A DNA stretch of 64,000 bases from Ipomoea triloba. Taxonomy: Eukaryota > Streptophyta > Magnoliopsida > Solanales > Convolvulaceae. Both the position numbers and the translations under genes were made by a program. Under the pieces are notes generated by a model, which was given only the letters and a program-made list of their open reading frames with translations, had not been told where the DNA came from and did not search any database. The DNA is taken from NCBI RefSeq assembly GCF_003576645.1, contig NC_044920.1:10067018-10131017 (forward strand), in the 5' to 3' direction. This document shows, piece after piece, positions 44,130 to 55,413 of the stretch (positions are counted from its first letter, which is position 1; the number at the start of each line of letters is the position of its first letter).

Positions 44130-45385
44130 AAAGTACCCAAGAAGCTCAACTGTTGGCCAACCTTATCATGTACGATGTCAAGATCGAGCTATCCGATGAC
44201 CCGGTAAAAGCAGCAAGAATCAAGAGAATGACATCGTTTTATGTCATGCAGGACGGGAGGTTTTACAAAAGGTCTTTCGGAGGACCCCTTCTACTTTGTT
44301 TATTCTCGACCGATGCTGAGAAAGTAATGGAAGAAACACACTTAGGGATTTGCTCAGCCAATCAAGGGTCTCATACTTTGGCACGGAAGTTGGTATTGCA
44401 AGGATATTATTGGTCGACCATGGTCAGAGACTGCATATGAAAGGTGGAAAAGTGTCCTGTTTTCAAGCCTTCGCTCGGAAAGAAGCAAGGCCGGTTTCCT
44501 TCTATACGCCAGTCACCACTGCCATTCCCTTCGCAAGATGGAGCATAGATTTGTTGGGCCCACTGCCAGTCGTGCCGGGGTGACACATGTTCTGCATAAT
44601 AGTTGTTGACTACTTCAATAAGTGGGTGGAGGTCGAGCCATTAGCCACTATCACCGAGTATCAATGCAGAAAATTCCTTTGGAAGAATATAAGTTGTCGA
44701 TTTGGCATACCCGAGCATTTGATAAGTGATAACGGTCGGCAATTTGATTGTCGGCCCTTTGCTGAGTTCTGCACGCAGTTCGGAATCAGGCACACCAGGG
44801 TATCTGTAGCCTATACTCAGACCAATGGACAAGTGGAGAATGTTAATCGGACCATCGTGGATGGGATACGAAAAAAGTTGAGTGATCTCAAAGGGAGTTG
44901 GGTAAGCAAGCTAGAGCGAGTGTTATGGGCTTACCGCACAAGTTCGAGAAGGGCAACTGGTGAAACCCCTTTTTCTCTAACATATGGGTTTGAGGCCAAG
45001 GTGCCAATTGAATTACTCAAGCCTAGTGACCGAGTCATGCGGTACACTAATGAAGCGAACGAGGAGAGTCTAATGATAGAGAAAAACTTCTTGGAGGAGA
45101 AAAGAGAGGTAGCAACTCGTTGCCAGATGGCCAAGTACCAAAGGTCGGTAAAAAGATATCATGATAAATGTACCAAGCCCCACTACTTCCTTGAAGGGGA
45201 TTTGGTACTCAGAAGCCGGACTGCTAGTCAACCCAACGAAGGAGGAATGTTTGCAAAGAAGTGGGAAGGGCCTTACCGTATAGTTGCAGTGGTTGAGCTA
45301 GGGATATACCGACTAGAAACAATGAATGATCGGCAAGTTGAGAGGCTCTAGAACTCGTATCACCTCAAGAAATTCTATCAATAAG
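44130..45385 (+). pseudogene. Ty3 integrase
   Basis: N-terminal HHCC region degraded (ICSANQGSHTLARKLVLQGYYW, then KCPVFKPS in another frame). Core: first Asp in RWSIDLLGPLP (44540), then after TGA a 254-codon open frame with VVDYFNKWVEVEPL, LISDNGRQF (second Asp) and QTNGQVENVNR (Glu), followed by YRTSSRRATGETPFSLTYG and the C-terminal GPYRIVAVVELGIYRLE. Two or three lesions. The long intact core suggests moderate age. Confidence 0.88.
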
Positions 45386-45703
45386 GGCTGAAAAGTCCGA
45401 ACTATTGTAAAGGACTAGATGCGAACTATAAATTATAGTTCGGGAGAGGGTCCGAGTCAAGACTTAGCCAATTTTGTGAATAATGGTTTACAAGTCAATG
45501 GTTGTAAGGGAGTTGAAATTAAAAAAAAAAAGGCCTGAGCAAAGCGAGCTCGGTGGGACGATGATTGAACTTACCAAAAAAACAAAACATGCGAAAATTA
45601 AAGAAGTCAAGATAGGAGTGCAAAAGAGATGTTCATTCAAAACAAAAAATCCCCATCTCTATTACAGGGCAAGCAAAAGAAAGAACAAAAGCAGCCATAA
45701 TAC

Positions 45704-48097
45704 TTAGGCTTCAGACTGAGGGATTCCGACCATATCCACCTCCGTTGGTCTAGTCGGCGGATCACGATCGGAGATCCTAGAGCGGCGACGATTTAGTTGA
45801 AGAGCGGCTGATGGGTCTTCTTCCTTGGTAGCTACAGTATTCCCTTGGTCGTCCTCAGCAAGAGTCGGAATTGCAGCACGATCCATCCCAGCCACGGAAT
45901 TTAAGGTTGCTGATGAGTTCAAATATGCATTATCCATCAGAATTTCACCGCTAGTTGTACCCACAGAGGCATTGATAATTACGTCCTTGGCCCCCTGGTC
46001 ATCATCGGGGGTAGCTAGGTTTAGAAGACCCCTACCAGTCAGAGAGAAAGTAGAGTCCCGAGCCTTGAGTTGGTCGAAGATCTCCTTTTGAGCATCCTAG
46101 TACCCCAAGCCGTAATCCGCCTCTCTAAGATCAAGTAGGTACTGCTTCCCAACCGGACTATCTAACCATTTGTCCACCACAGTCTGAGCATGCATATCAG
46201 CATGGGCCATGGCTTGCTCAAGAAAGGCATCCAACTCCTTAAACTCTGTCAGTGCTTCCTCCTAGGCCGACTTTAGCTCTTCAGCTAGCTTCTTCGCCTT
46301 CTCCCATCTTTCAGCCGAGCTGGCGCTCAGTTTGATTATCTCAGCCTTCACTTCCTTGGAGTGAGTCGCCTTGGCAGACTTAAGAAGTTCAGAATCTTTG
46401 GTCAAAGCCTTGACAACATCGTGAAGCCCAGCATGGAACTATTGAGCTTGAAAAGACAACAAGTGTAAAAGCTCGGACCCGAGGAATAAAAAAATTCTTG
46501 CAAGTAGAGGAGGAATACCTGGAAGCTGTGGGAAACAGCCGACTAAAGAAGATAAAGAGGATTGGCACCCTCCAAAGGCTGTAATCCTCCGTAGGAATCA
46601 TTTGCTCTAGGCGGCAGAATATGGAGGTTTTGGCCTCAAAAACCCTCTGATCAGGGTTAGCAGCTGGAGTACGCCTCGTCCTCTTTGAGGCGGACGGGGT
46701 GGACGAGTCGGAAGCCTGCTTGGGGCCGTGCGCTCTCAGGCGTGGCTGGTGGGTCGGAGCGAGAGCAGCGGCTGTGGGGCTTGCCCCTATAGTCACACCA
46801 ACTGGAAGAAGGTGCTAGCGAGGGTCGGGTCAGCAGAAGCCGAGTCAGTAGCCTTATCATTGCCATTCTGGGCCACAGAAGCTTTTCCCTTATGGCGGGC
46901 TCGGAGGGCGAGGCTACACTCATTCATGTGTCCGGTGGAGGCCTCAAAGTCAGAAGCAGAAGAGATCTCGACCACATTTTCCAGCTCCTCGTCGTCATTG
47001 GACTCGGGCTTAGCCTTAGAATTGGCTTGGGGCTGAAAGAGCTGACTGTCAATTGAAAGGAAAGACGAAGATATAAAATAAAGGCAACGAAAAAAGAGAT
47101 AAGTATTTGACGAAGAGGCTAAGAAGAAAAGCAACTTGTGCTGCCCGCCCCTTCAGGTAGCAAGCCGGCCGAGCCGATGGCCTTAAGGTTGAACCATTTA
47201 TCGACCGGGATCAATTGATCCTTCATCGCCGTAACAGCGATCTTTAAATCCGGGACTACTAAGTCAAGCTTTCCATCCAAGCGATAGAAGGAAGGATGTT
47301 AGAGGAAAAGACAAAGCATCTTGAGAGTCGGAAGGCTTGACAAAGAAGAATTTATTCTTCCACTTTTTATGGGAGTCCTTCAAACCAGCTATCGCTCGAC
47401 AACCCCGTCTTTGGGATACTTGAGCGAAGCCTGAAAGGATTTTCCCGACCTGCTTAACTTGAAAAATCTGGTTGAAAAGAGACTTGGTAAGGGTGAGGCG
47501 TTTACATAGGTGGAGGTCAGAAAGTAGGAGAGAAGTCGGTGGGAATTGGGGATGTGGTGTCCTGGCAAAATGCATAAATAATGGAAGAAGGTGGTTAGGA
47601 AGGGATGAAGAGGGATACGAAACCCGTACACGACCGATAGATAATGTAGGTCGATATAACCCGACGGGGGATCACGAATGTCACGATCACCTGCCGCCAA
47701 AACAACGGCCTTGGGCCCAGTAGGGCCCCCACATGGTCCAACATTTCGGGACTAAGGGTGGAAGAATGTTTAACAGGGAAGTTTAAGTTCGCGTTGCAGC
47801 ACGATCAAGATTATCCCACCGATGCACTCCGGCCATGGCCATGGCTGGATAAAAGAGCATTTCCTCCGGAGCACTCGCCGGATGCTTGGCCGGAGTGTCG
47901 TTTGACGCCGTCGATTGAGAGGAGGAGGCAGAAGAGTTGTTAGTAAATCCCAGACGAGGGTGAGAAGAAGAAGAGGCCATTGGAGAAGTAAGATAGAAAA
48001 AAGAAGAAAACAAGGGAAAGAGGGGGCTTACTGGAGGGTTTTGTGGAATTGACATCGGAAGAGAAAAGGATGATGGCGATGGAGGAAGGTAGTGCAA
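45704..48097 (-). pseudogene. antisense gene of the Tat-type element, multi-exon like
   Basis: It lies between integrase and the 3' LTR on the opposite strand. The N-terminal frame is 47783-48097 (from MASSSSHPRLGF, Ser-rich). Next come 47389-47600 (LPNHLLPLFMHF, then HFARTPHPQFPPTSLLLSDL in another register) and KDSHKKWKNKFFFVKPSD (about 47330-47370), typical of the antisense ORFs known from Tat elements such as Grande and Retand. An acidic part follows (SKAKPESNDDEELENVVEIS). A helical, probably coiled-coil part (LLKSAKATHSKEVKAEIIKL) and DKWLDSPVGKQYLLDLREAD lead to the stop at 45704. The break at 46440-46530 looks like an intron (CAG/GTATTC ... TTTTCAAG). Scattered stops make this copy a pseudogene. 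Function in the family is unknown. Confidence 0.65.
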
Positions 48098-48139
48098 TGA
48101 GGAAGGAGGAGCAAACGATGACCGGCGAATGGCGGAGAA

Positions 48140-48404
48140 GTGAGAAACGGCGAAGACTGTCTTGAAAGTATGGAAAGAAGTTCGGTATAGATTAGGAAAG
48201 TATCTAAATGTAATAAGGAAAGAGTTCCTAAGGTAGTTTAGAAGTTTTCTAAGGGAGTAATCCCTCCTAGCTTGTATAAATAGGGGTTCAGGGCCATGAA
48301 AAGAGGCATAAGCAATTCACTGTACTTAAAGACAATTTATAAATAGGGGTTGAGAAGTCACTCTAGTTTTCCGATCGAGTGTTAGTCGATTTTCCGGTGG
48401 ATGT
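48140..48404 (+). repeat. 3' LTR of the Tat-type element, truncated
   Basis: Homologous to 42227-42420 including TATA box and GATCGAGTGTTAGTCGATTT, but the last ~45 bp of the LTR are missing. Confidence 0.75.
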
Positions 48405-48424
48405 GACCTTATAATGAGAATAAG

Positions 48425-48475
48425 GGTGCGTTGAAAACCCGGAAAATGACTTATGGAAAATGTTTTTAAAATATG
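48425..48475. mobile_element. truncated Harbinger-type MITE end
   Basis: AGGGTGCGTTGAAAACCCGG followed by AAAATGACTTATGGAAAATG matches the end of the MITE at 3920-4284. The other end is missing. Confidence 0.55.
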
Positions 48476-49904
48476 TGCACATCATAATGCCTAATATGCA
48501 CACACATGTTTTTAATCTTCCAATTAATCTCATCATAGATCTATTCTTTTAATGGATGAGATTGGTTCTCATGGACTTATGATGAGAAAGTTGATTCTCA
48601 TATGATCTCTAACCATCAAAGCAAATAATTAATAATTAATTTTCTTTTAAAAGAAAAAAAAAAGGAGCCCNAAAAAAAAAAGGAGCCCCCCCCCCCCCTC
48701 CCCCGCCCTAAAGCTGAAACTTTTGCCATCCATGCGCTGTTCTCTATTTTATTTTATTTTTTATTTTGCTTTTGATTTTGAGAGCCCAGAAAATTAGTTA
48801 TAATGCAAGATAATTTTAGATAACTTAAATGAAGTAGTACGAGCAAGGTAGATCTAGAGGGGAGCAATTCAATGAGCTTAGTTGCCCTCTCTTCCTACTC
48901 CATCCTTTTATGTATAGTAATCCTGTGTGTGTGTGAAACTTGTTAACATATAACTATATAATAAGTATGTAACATAGATATGATAATTATCAAAATTTGA
49001 GTTAACTTAGAATGTAAGTTATACATGCATTTGATGTAGTAAAGATTAAAAAAAAAAAAAAAGCCAAATTTTTGCACAGCTTTTGTGTGTTTTATTTTTT
49101 ATTTTTTCAAAATATCTCATTTATTTTTATTGTTTGCATCCACTTAAACAAAATTTCTAGTGCAAAACCTAAATACTAGTATCATTTTACAAAATATGTT
49201 AATGTTACTACTATATGATATTCTCTTAGAATATCAATAATGCGAACCAAATGCTTGATATATAATATTCTAATGCAACATTACATTGATAATCTGAGAT
49301 AACACAAATCAAATGTCATCGAAGTGCCTATATATCACCAAACAACATAACATGCATGCTTAATTAATGTTGCTTTTTAATTTTTTTTTCCTCTTTGAAT
49401 GTGTTCATCAATCCGCTACTAATAAGAATATAACCGAATATTATAAGGCAATTTATATACAATGGTCCACCTTGCATCATGGACCATGGTTCATTATTAT
49501 GATACTGTAGATATTTATTAAAAAGTATCATTGATCATGATTGATTATTATAATACTGTAGGTGCATTAAAGTGACATCAATTTGCTATTATCATTTACA
49601 CATTTTTTTAAATTTTTTATAATTAAAATCAATGTTACGAAATATATAATTAAAATTATCTCTTTGAGATATTTTGAATGATACTCATATTAATATATTT
49701 TGAATCTTAATATTTTTATTGATGGACATCCAATATTGATAAATGAATCTTGTACATTGTGAAAATAAACATATAGTACTCTCTTAATGAACATATTTTT
49801 AGTTCATCGGCATTATGATTGAGTTGCACTATTATTGTAAAGATGAACACTCTGTATTATAAAAATGAACACCATATTGTGAAAATGAACCGCTATATAG
49901 TGTT
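48476..49904. other. no gene seen; poly-A/poly-C with N at 48671
   Basis: AT-rich. AAAAGGAGCCC is repeated on both sides of the N at 48671, followed by a C run. GGTCCACCTTGCATCATGGACC at 49464-49485 is a 22-bp imperfect palindrome related in style to the ends at 21434 and 40878. Confidence 0.5.
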
Positions 49905-50110
49905 ACCTGCACGGGCTTAGCTTATTGGTCTAGTAGGCAGTATTTGGGATAAGAGACCAAGGTTCAAACCTCGAAAACGGTAGTGTGGGATTATGCCCAA
50001 AGTGGGCAAATTCCTTGTGTGCACCGACATTTGGCCATATCTACGGAGCCATTGAGTCACTTATTAACATTCTCCGAAATGCTCGTCGGGTAGGGGTGTG
50101 AGACTGTGGG
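49905..50110 (+). mobile_element. tRNA-derived SINE-like unit
   Basis: A tRNA-like head: an A-box-like CTTAGCTTATTGGTC at about 49916-49930 and a B-box-like GGTTCAAACCTC at 49961-49972, about 35 bp apart as in RNA polymerase III promoters. A GC-richer body follows (GTGTGCACCGACATTTGGCC). The 3' end is not clear. Could also be a tRNA pseudogene. Confidence 0.5.
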
Positions 50111-50310
50111 GGGGCTCTTGGGGTTGGGGATTAAACCTTTTGGGAGTGGAGGACCACCCGACATCCCGACAGTGTTCAATCGGCTAGACCACCAGGCAGT
50201 GGAGGATATGGATGGATCTTGGTGATCGCGACAAGAGAATTTACGTCCAGGAAGGTCTGGACACCATGGGCCTTTAAGCGCATGTTTTATTTCTTGTTGC
50301 TTGTTTCATT

Positions 50311-51275
50311 ATGAATATAATCACATGGAATTGCCAGGGAACGACGTCTAAATCCTTTCAACGCGCCCTCAATCAATTTGTCCGGGACTTCACCTCCCAA
50401 ATAGTCTATATCCTTGAGCCTAAAATTTCTGGAAACCAAGTCAATGTAATCTGCTCTAAGTTTGGCTTTGAGGATTGGCTTAGAGTAGAGGCAGTGGGGT
50501 TTTCTGAGGAATTTGGTTTCTTTGGAAAAATTGTATATTAGGAGGTACTCTCATCCACAGTTTGTTGTGTTACAGGTACAAGATGGACAGAGGGAACCAT
50601 GGTATTTTGCAACCGTATATGGGAGCCCAAACTACATCCTAAGAAGGAGATTGTTCGCAAATCTCACACAGAGCAAGTTGGGCATCCAGGGAGCATGGCT
50701 CCTATCAATGGACTTTAACTCGGTTGTAGACAGCAGCAAAGTGAGTAACCAGGAATACTTGTCAACAACCCGTTGTGCGGACTTTAATGAATTGATGTTC
50801 AAGAAAGGCCTCATCGACCTAGGTTACGTAGGCTCAAAGTACACATGGTCAAGAGGCCAGGACTCAAACACCTTTAGGGGGGCCTCGATAGGGGACTCAA
50901 CAATGCAGATTAGAAACTACAGTTCTCAGATGCCTCTGTCGAACATCTACCGATGATTGCATCAGACCACACACCTTTGCTCATAAGGATTAAGCCGGCA
51001 GAGCAGCCACCATTGAATAGAAACTTTAGGTTCAACATGGCATGGGCATCCCACCGCAACTTCCAACAATTGGTACAGATAGTACGGAATAAAGAGGGAA
51101 GCTTGCAAGAAAACAAAAATACTATGGCAAAGGCATTAGAAGAATGGAATAGAAAAGTCTTAGGGAATATATTCAACAGGAAAAAAAACTTCTGGCACGA
51201 TTGAGTGGCAGCCAACGTGCAATAGCGATTAGCACAAGATCAGATCTCATCAATCTTCATAGATCTTGAATTGAA
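50311..51275 (+). pseudogene. LINE ORF2 5' fragment: endonuclease
   Basis: MNIITWNCQG at the start is the hallmark of plant L1 ORF2 endonuclease, followed by ILEPKISG. The frame slips near 50520-50545, then continues VYGSPNYILRRRLFANL, SMDFNSVVDSSKVS (relatives: GDFN), GSKYTWSRGQ, a slip, and ASDHTPLLIRI (catalytic SDH). It ends KVLGNIFNRKKNF and, in another register, LARLSGSQRAIAISTRSDLI. RT is missing: the copy stops at about 51275. The endonuclease nicks the target DNA in LINE insertion. Inactive. Confidence 0.85.
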
Positions 51276-52029
51276 CGCCTTTCTCTTTGTAGCCATCAAT
51301 TTTGACTTTTCAAGTGCGAATACTTGACTTGCAATTTCCTTTGATCTGGTTTGTCAAATTGATCTCTCCAAAATAATTTCCTCAGGTGCTTCTTGCTTGA
51401 GCAAAAATTATATCACCGAAAATTCACCGACAACTCCAAGTTGATCATCATCAGCTCAATTCGAATTTTGCCACCAAAATTAATTTTTGATTTTGAATTA
51501 TTATCCCAAATTTAAATTTAATTTTTGCTCAAATTTCCCTTCCAAAATTTTAATTTTGGTTTGAATTTTTGTTGCCAAAAATTAAATCTTCTTTTGGAAT
51601 TTTACACCCAAGAATTTGAATTTTTCTGGACTCATAGAGAGTCATCCAACTTCATCTTAAAATAAATTGCTCATCTAAGGAGCATTTGAACACTACACCT
51701 TTTTGTTCATGCTGAGTACTCTGAATATTTCTTTATTCCCGAAATGGCTTTTCGCTTGTTATCCTGATAGTCATCCTGCTTCCCATAACCTTTAGCTTCA
51801 TTTTGCGCCACTTGTCCATCCTTCCACTTCATCTTTTGATGACTTTCACATCATATAATTAATAAATAACATTATACTGAATTAGTCTAATTCTCCACAA
51901 AATTCGTATGACTTAGACTTAGACTTGGACTTTGGAGATTTTAATCTAGACTCAAAATAAAATAAGGGGACTATTAAAAATTATAATTTGACTCATCAAA
52001 ACTATTACAATTTATTCCTAATAGATCTG
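51276..52029. other. no gene seen
   Basis: AT-rich DNA with repeated AAATTTAAATTTAATTTTTG-type tracts. It may belong to the copia element that starts next. Confidence 0.4.
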
Positions 52030-52074
52030 AAGCAATATGAAAGCAAAGTTAAATAGCTGAGTGCATACATTCTT

Positions 52075-52214
52075 ATGAAGGATGATTTAGTAAATCAGAT
52101 CAAGGCTCGAGAAGGTAAACTGATGAAGGAACTAGAGGAATTAAAGAGCAACATTAAGATGATGGCTACTACATCAACTCTAGATGAGATACTATACTCT
52201 AGCAGAAAGGCATC
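52075..52214 (+). pseudogene. copia 3 Gag, part before the insertion
   Basis: KDDLVNQIKAREGKLMKELE is the helical C-terminal Gag region of this copia group. It ends ATTSTLDEILYSSRKAS at the insertion point. After removal of the insert the frame reads on at 59052 with NNRTRLGFERT. Confidence 0.75.
52210..52214. repeat. target duplication GCATC (left)
   Basis: Same five bases at 59047-59051. Confidence 0.85.
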
Positions 52215-53030
52215 TGATATGAACCTAGTCCAAGGTTCAAATAAAGATGGAATATTGTCCTAAGATAGCTCCCAAAGTAAGGATAGAGATGGATCAAAAT
52301 ACCTTAGACCTCACAAGAAACCCTTAGTCTCGAATCCTCAAAGACTTAGAAGAATCCCGTTGTAGCTTCAAGTACCTCGATGATGCAATCTTCAATCAAC
52401 TAGAGTCGGATCTAGTTTCCTTCGATTCAAGAACGAGTCCCCGAACCTAAATCTAAGGTTGTAGAAAGGAAGATTGATTCGAGTCCACGAATCAATTTGC
52501 TAGTTGAATCCACGACTAGCCACTAATTGAGTCCACAATTAGTTATAAGGTTTCTTACACAAGTGTAAAGAAAAACTTAAAAAATTTATTGAATGAAAGC
52601 GTTTCCAAAACTACTATGGATGTGCCCTATTTATAGCTGTAGGGAACAACATTGTAACCCTAAATACAATGGAACAAAGAGTCCTAAATCTAATCTAGAA
52701 AGTAAGTAAATATAGTCATATTTAGAAAGGGATTTAAGGAATCCTTTCTAAATACAAAATAGTGTTTTCTCTTTCATGCCAAACAATTTAAAATAATGAT
52801 GACAAAAAATAATAAGACTAATTTCTGCCGAATTTAATTCCCAAAATCAGCACTTAAACAATTATAAAAAGCTTTTAGTTCTTCTTCGTCTTTTGCAATT
52901 GGGCTTGACTTGGATTTCCCCCCATCTTTGAACATAACCAATGAAGAGTTGCCATAATTGTTTGGACTTAGGCCTTGTGATTAGCCCAATTGATATACTT
53001 AATGGATATTCGTTATGTTGGGCCGCATCA
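52215..53030 (-). repeat. 3' LTR of the Ty3 derivative
   Basis: 816 bp. Clearly diverged from the right LTR (several percent plus indels), so this insertion is older than copia 1. Confidence 0.88.
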
Positions 53031-53620
53031 TCCTCTCCTTCTTGAAAATGATTCGACCTCGAATCTTATAAGCATTGTCTTTGATTTGTGGTATCACTTG
53101 AAATGGACCACAATAATTCTTTCCTCTATCAAATGGAATTATTCTTGGGCTTTCTTATTTCTTCCACCAATGATGCTTTAAGGATGTAGTGATGGGCTTT
53201 GTGATGAGCACACTATGGACCCTTATTGGATTCTGTGTGTGCTGATTCCTATTATTCTCCCCTTCTTGAAAAGGATTCGTCCTCGAATCCAAATCTTCAA
53301 TGAAAGACAAATAAGCAAGCTCACTTTGTGCTTTATCACGCTCATGTAACTTCTTCTTGGGATGCATGACACGAGTTGTTGTGATGAGCACACTATGGAT
53401 CCTTATTGGATTCCATGTGTCCTGGTTCTTATTATTCCCCCCTTCCTAAAAAGGATTCGTCCTCGAATCCAAATCTTCAATGAAAGACAAATAAGCAAGC
53501 TCACTTTCTGCCTTATGACGCTCATGCAACTTTCTCTTAGGATGCTTGACATGAGTTGATCCAATTAACTTTATCCTTCTTTTCTCTTGCTTACAATCAT
53601 TTTTAGTTACCAAGAGAAGC
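53031..53620 (-). pseudogene. Ty3 derivative: pol C-terminal remnants
   Basis: The minus strand reads SELAYLSFIEDLDSRTNPFQ twice (about 53250-53320 and 53440-53500). RTNPFQEG is the usual end of many plant Ty3 polyproteins. The two copies come from a 180-bp tandem duplication. Confidence 0.65.
53201..53557. repeat. 180-bp tandem duplication
   Basis: GTGATGAGCACACTATGGA starts both units (53201, 53381). They differ at several sites, so this is a real and not very recent duplication. Confidence 0.85.
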
Positions 53621-53634
53621 TGCACTTTGGCACC

Positions 53635-54312
53635 TTAGGCTGGTCCTTTCAATTGTATCACTAATTGTGGTCCCTTTGTTTGGCTAAAAACTGAGTTAGA
53701 GGATTGGAGTGACGACTCCAATTCCACACGTGGAGGTTCCACTTTGATCTCTTTGATTTCTTCTTTCTTCAAGGCTGGTTTGAGAGTTTGCTTCAACCTC
53801 AGGTGGATTTCTTCTACTTGTTTTGGAAGGAGAAGCTTAAGCATATGTATAAATCCATTTTAGGTGACATTGCATGTGTAGTTGAGTGCATTATAGTAAA
53901 AATGTCTATCATGTTGCTATGACCTTCCAAGCAAAACATGTGCAGTATGCATTGGCACAATATCACATAGAACCTCATCATAATACTTGCCAATACAAAA
54001 AGGAATAAAACCTTGTTTAGTCACTCTCACATCCCCTGAATCAATAAGAATATATGGTTAGGGGTGATCGATAAGAGGTAACTTAAGGTAGTCCACCATG
54101 GCTGCACTAGCCAAATTCATAGAACGATCTAAGTTGATAATGATAAGGCATCCCTTTCCATAAATGTTTCCCCTAGTATAGAGTGGCGGTTGCACTTGCT
54201 GATGGTTTTGCTCTAGATTAGTTATTCGAGTGCTTAACCTTTCCATGGCAAAGGCTAGAGCATCGATTTTTTGGTCTAATGTCTGAGGTGGCTTTGGAAC
54301 CTGTTCAACCAT
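53635..54312 (-). pseudogene. Ty3 derivative: Gag start and protease-like region
   Basis: The 84-residue frame 54058-54312 starts MVEQVPKPPQTLDQKIDALA with a helical Gag-like part (MERLSTRITNLEQNHQQVQP). It passes without zinc knuckle into CLIIINLDRSMNLASAAMVD and YLKLPLIDHP, the retropepsin-like region of plant Ty3 pol. In other frames GKYYDEVLCDIVPM and VLLGRSQQHD follow. Then 53635-53844, a Lys/Glu-rich linker. RT, RNase H and integrase are absent. Confidence 0.65.
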
Positions 54313-54629
54313 CTTACCAAATTGATGGCACCTAGAACTAACTAGCAGAATTTATGATAATATGGTGGTTGGGAGGTGTGGTTTTCGCTGATATAGGGTG
54401 GGAAAAATTGAAAAACTATTGTGGGATAGGTTTTCAAGAAACTTAAGAACAAATATCAAGATTGAAGAACACAATCAAGAATGCAAGAATTTTATTTTTG
54501 GGGGTTTTTTGATGTATATAAGAAACAAAAAGTAAGAAAAGAATGATGTGTGTGTATGTGTGTTTTTTTTTAATAAAACCTAGGAAACCGAGAAAACCAA
54601 AATTGTATTGATTTTGAGATAAACCTAGG

Positions 54630-54644
54630 CTCTGAATACCAAAT
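54630..54644 (-). promoter_or_regulatory. primer binding site of the Ty3 derivative
   Basis: Minus strand TTTGGTATTCAGAGCC next to the LTR. Confidence 0.7.
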
Positions 54645-55413
54645 TGATATGAACCTAGTCCAAGGTTCAAATAAAGATGGAATATTGTCCTAAGATAGCT
54701 CCCAAAGTAAGGATAGAGATGGATCGAAATACCTTAGACCTCACAAGAAACCCTTAGTCTCGAATCCTCAAAGACTTAGAAGAATCCCGTTGTAGCTTCA
54801 AGTACCTCGATGATGCAATCTTCAATCAACTAGAGTTGGATCTAGTTTCCTTTGATTCAATAACGAGTCCACGAACCTAAATCTAAGGTTGAAGAAAGGA
54901 AGATTGATTCGAGTCCACAAATCAATTTGCTAGTTGAGTCCACGACTAACCACTAATTGAGTCCACAATTAGCTATAAGGTTTCTTACACAAGTGTAAAG
55001 AAAAACTTAAGAATTTTATTGAATGAAAGCGTTTCCAAAACTACTATGGATGTGCCCTATTTATAGCTGTAGGGAACAGCATTGTAACCCTAAATACAAT
55101 GGAACAAAGAGTCCTAAACCTAATCTAGAAAGCAAGTAAATATAGTCATATTTAGAAAGGGATTTAAGGAATCCTTTCTAAATACAAAATAGTGTTTTCT
55201 CTTTCATGCCAAACAATTTAAAATAATGATGAACACAAATAATAGGGCTGATTTGGGCCTAATTTAAATCCCAAAATTAGCACTAAAAGCCTTGAGTTCT
55301 TCTTCATCTTTTGCAATTGGGCTTGACTTGGATTTCCCCCATCTTTGAACATAATCAATGAAGAGTTGCCGTAATTGTTTGGACTTAGGCTTTGTGGTTG
55401 GCCCAATTGATAT
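54645..55413 (-). repeat. 5' LTR of the Ty3 derivative, first part
   Basis: Continues after the insertion at 59013-59046. In the left LTR the sequence CAATTGATATACTTAATGG is uninterrupted. Confidence 0.88.

Larger units (their letters stand above)
41937..48404 (+). mobile_element. deleted Tat-type Ty3/gypsy element
   Basis: The primer site TTGGCGCCGTCC follows a 5' LTR ending AACCAACA. The interior keeps the start of Gag, the RT end, RNase H, a second (archaeal-type) RNase H, integrase and a long antisense gene before the 3' LTR. The second RNase H, this primer site and an antisense ORF are traits of the plant Tat lineage. Protease and most of Gag and RT are deleted. LTR homology is clear for about 200 bp (42227-42420 and 48216-48404). 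Outer boundaries are approximate. Confidence 0.82.

Noticed and set aside
46389..47036. Plus-strand ORFs in the Tat-type element 3' region
   Set aside because: They are shadows of the antisense gene, whose minus-strand frames carry the conserved motifs.
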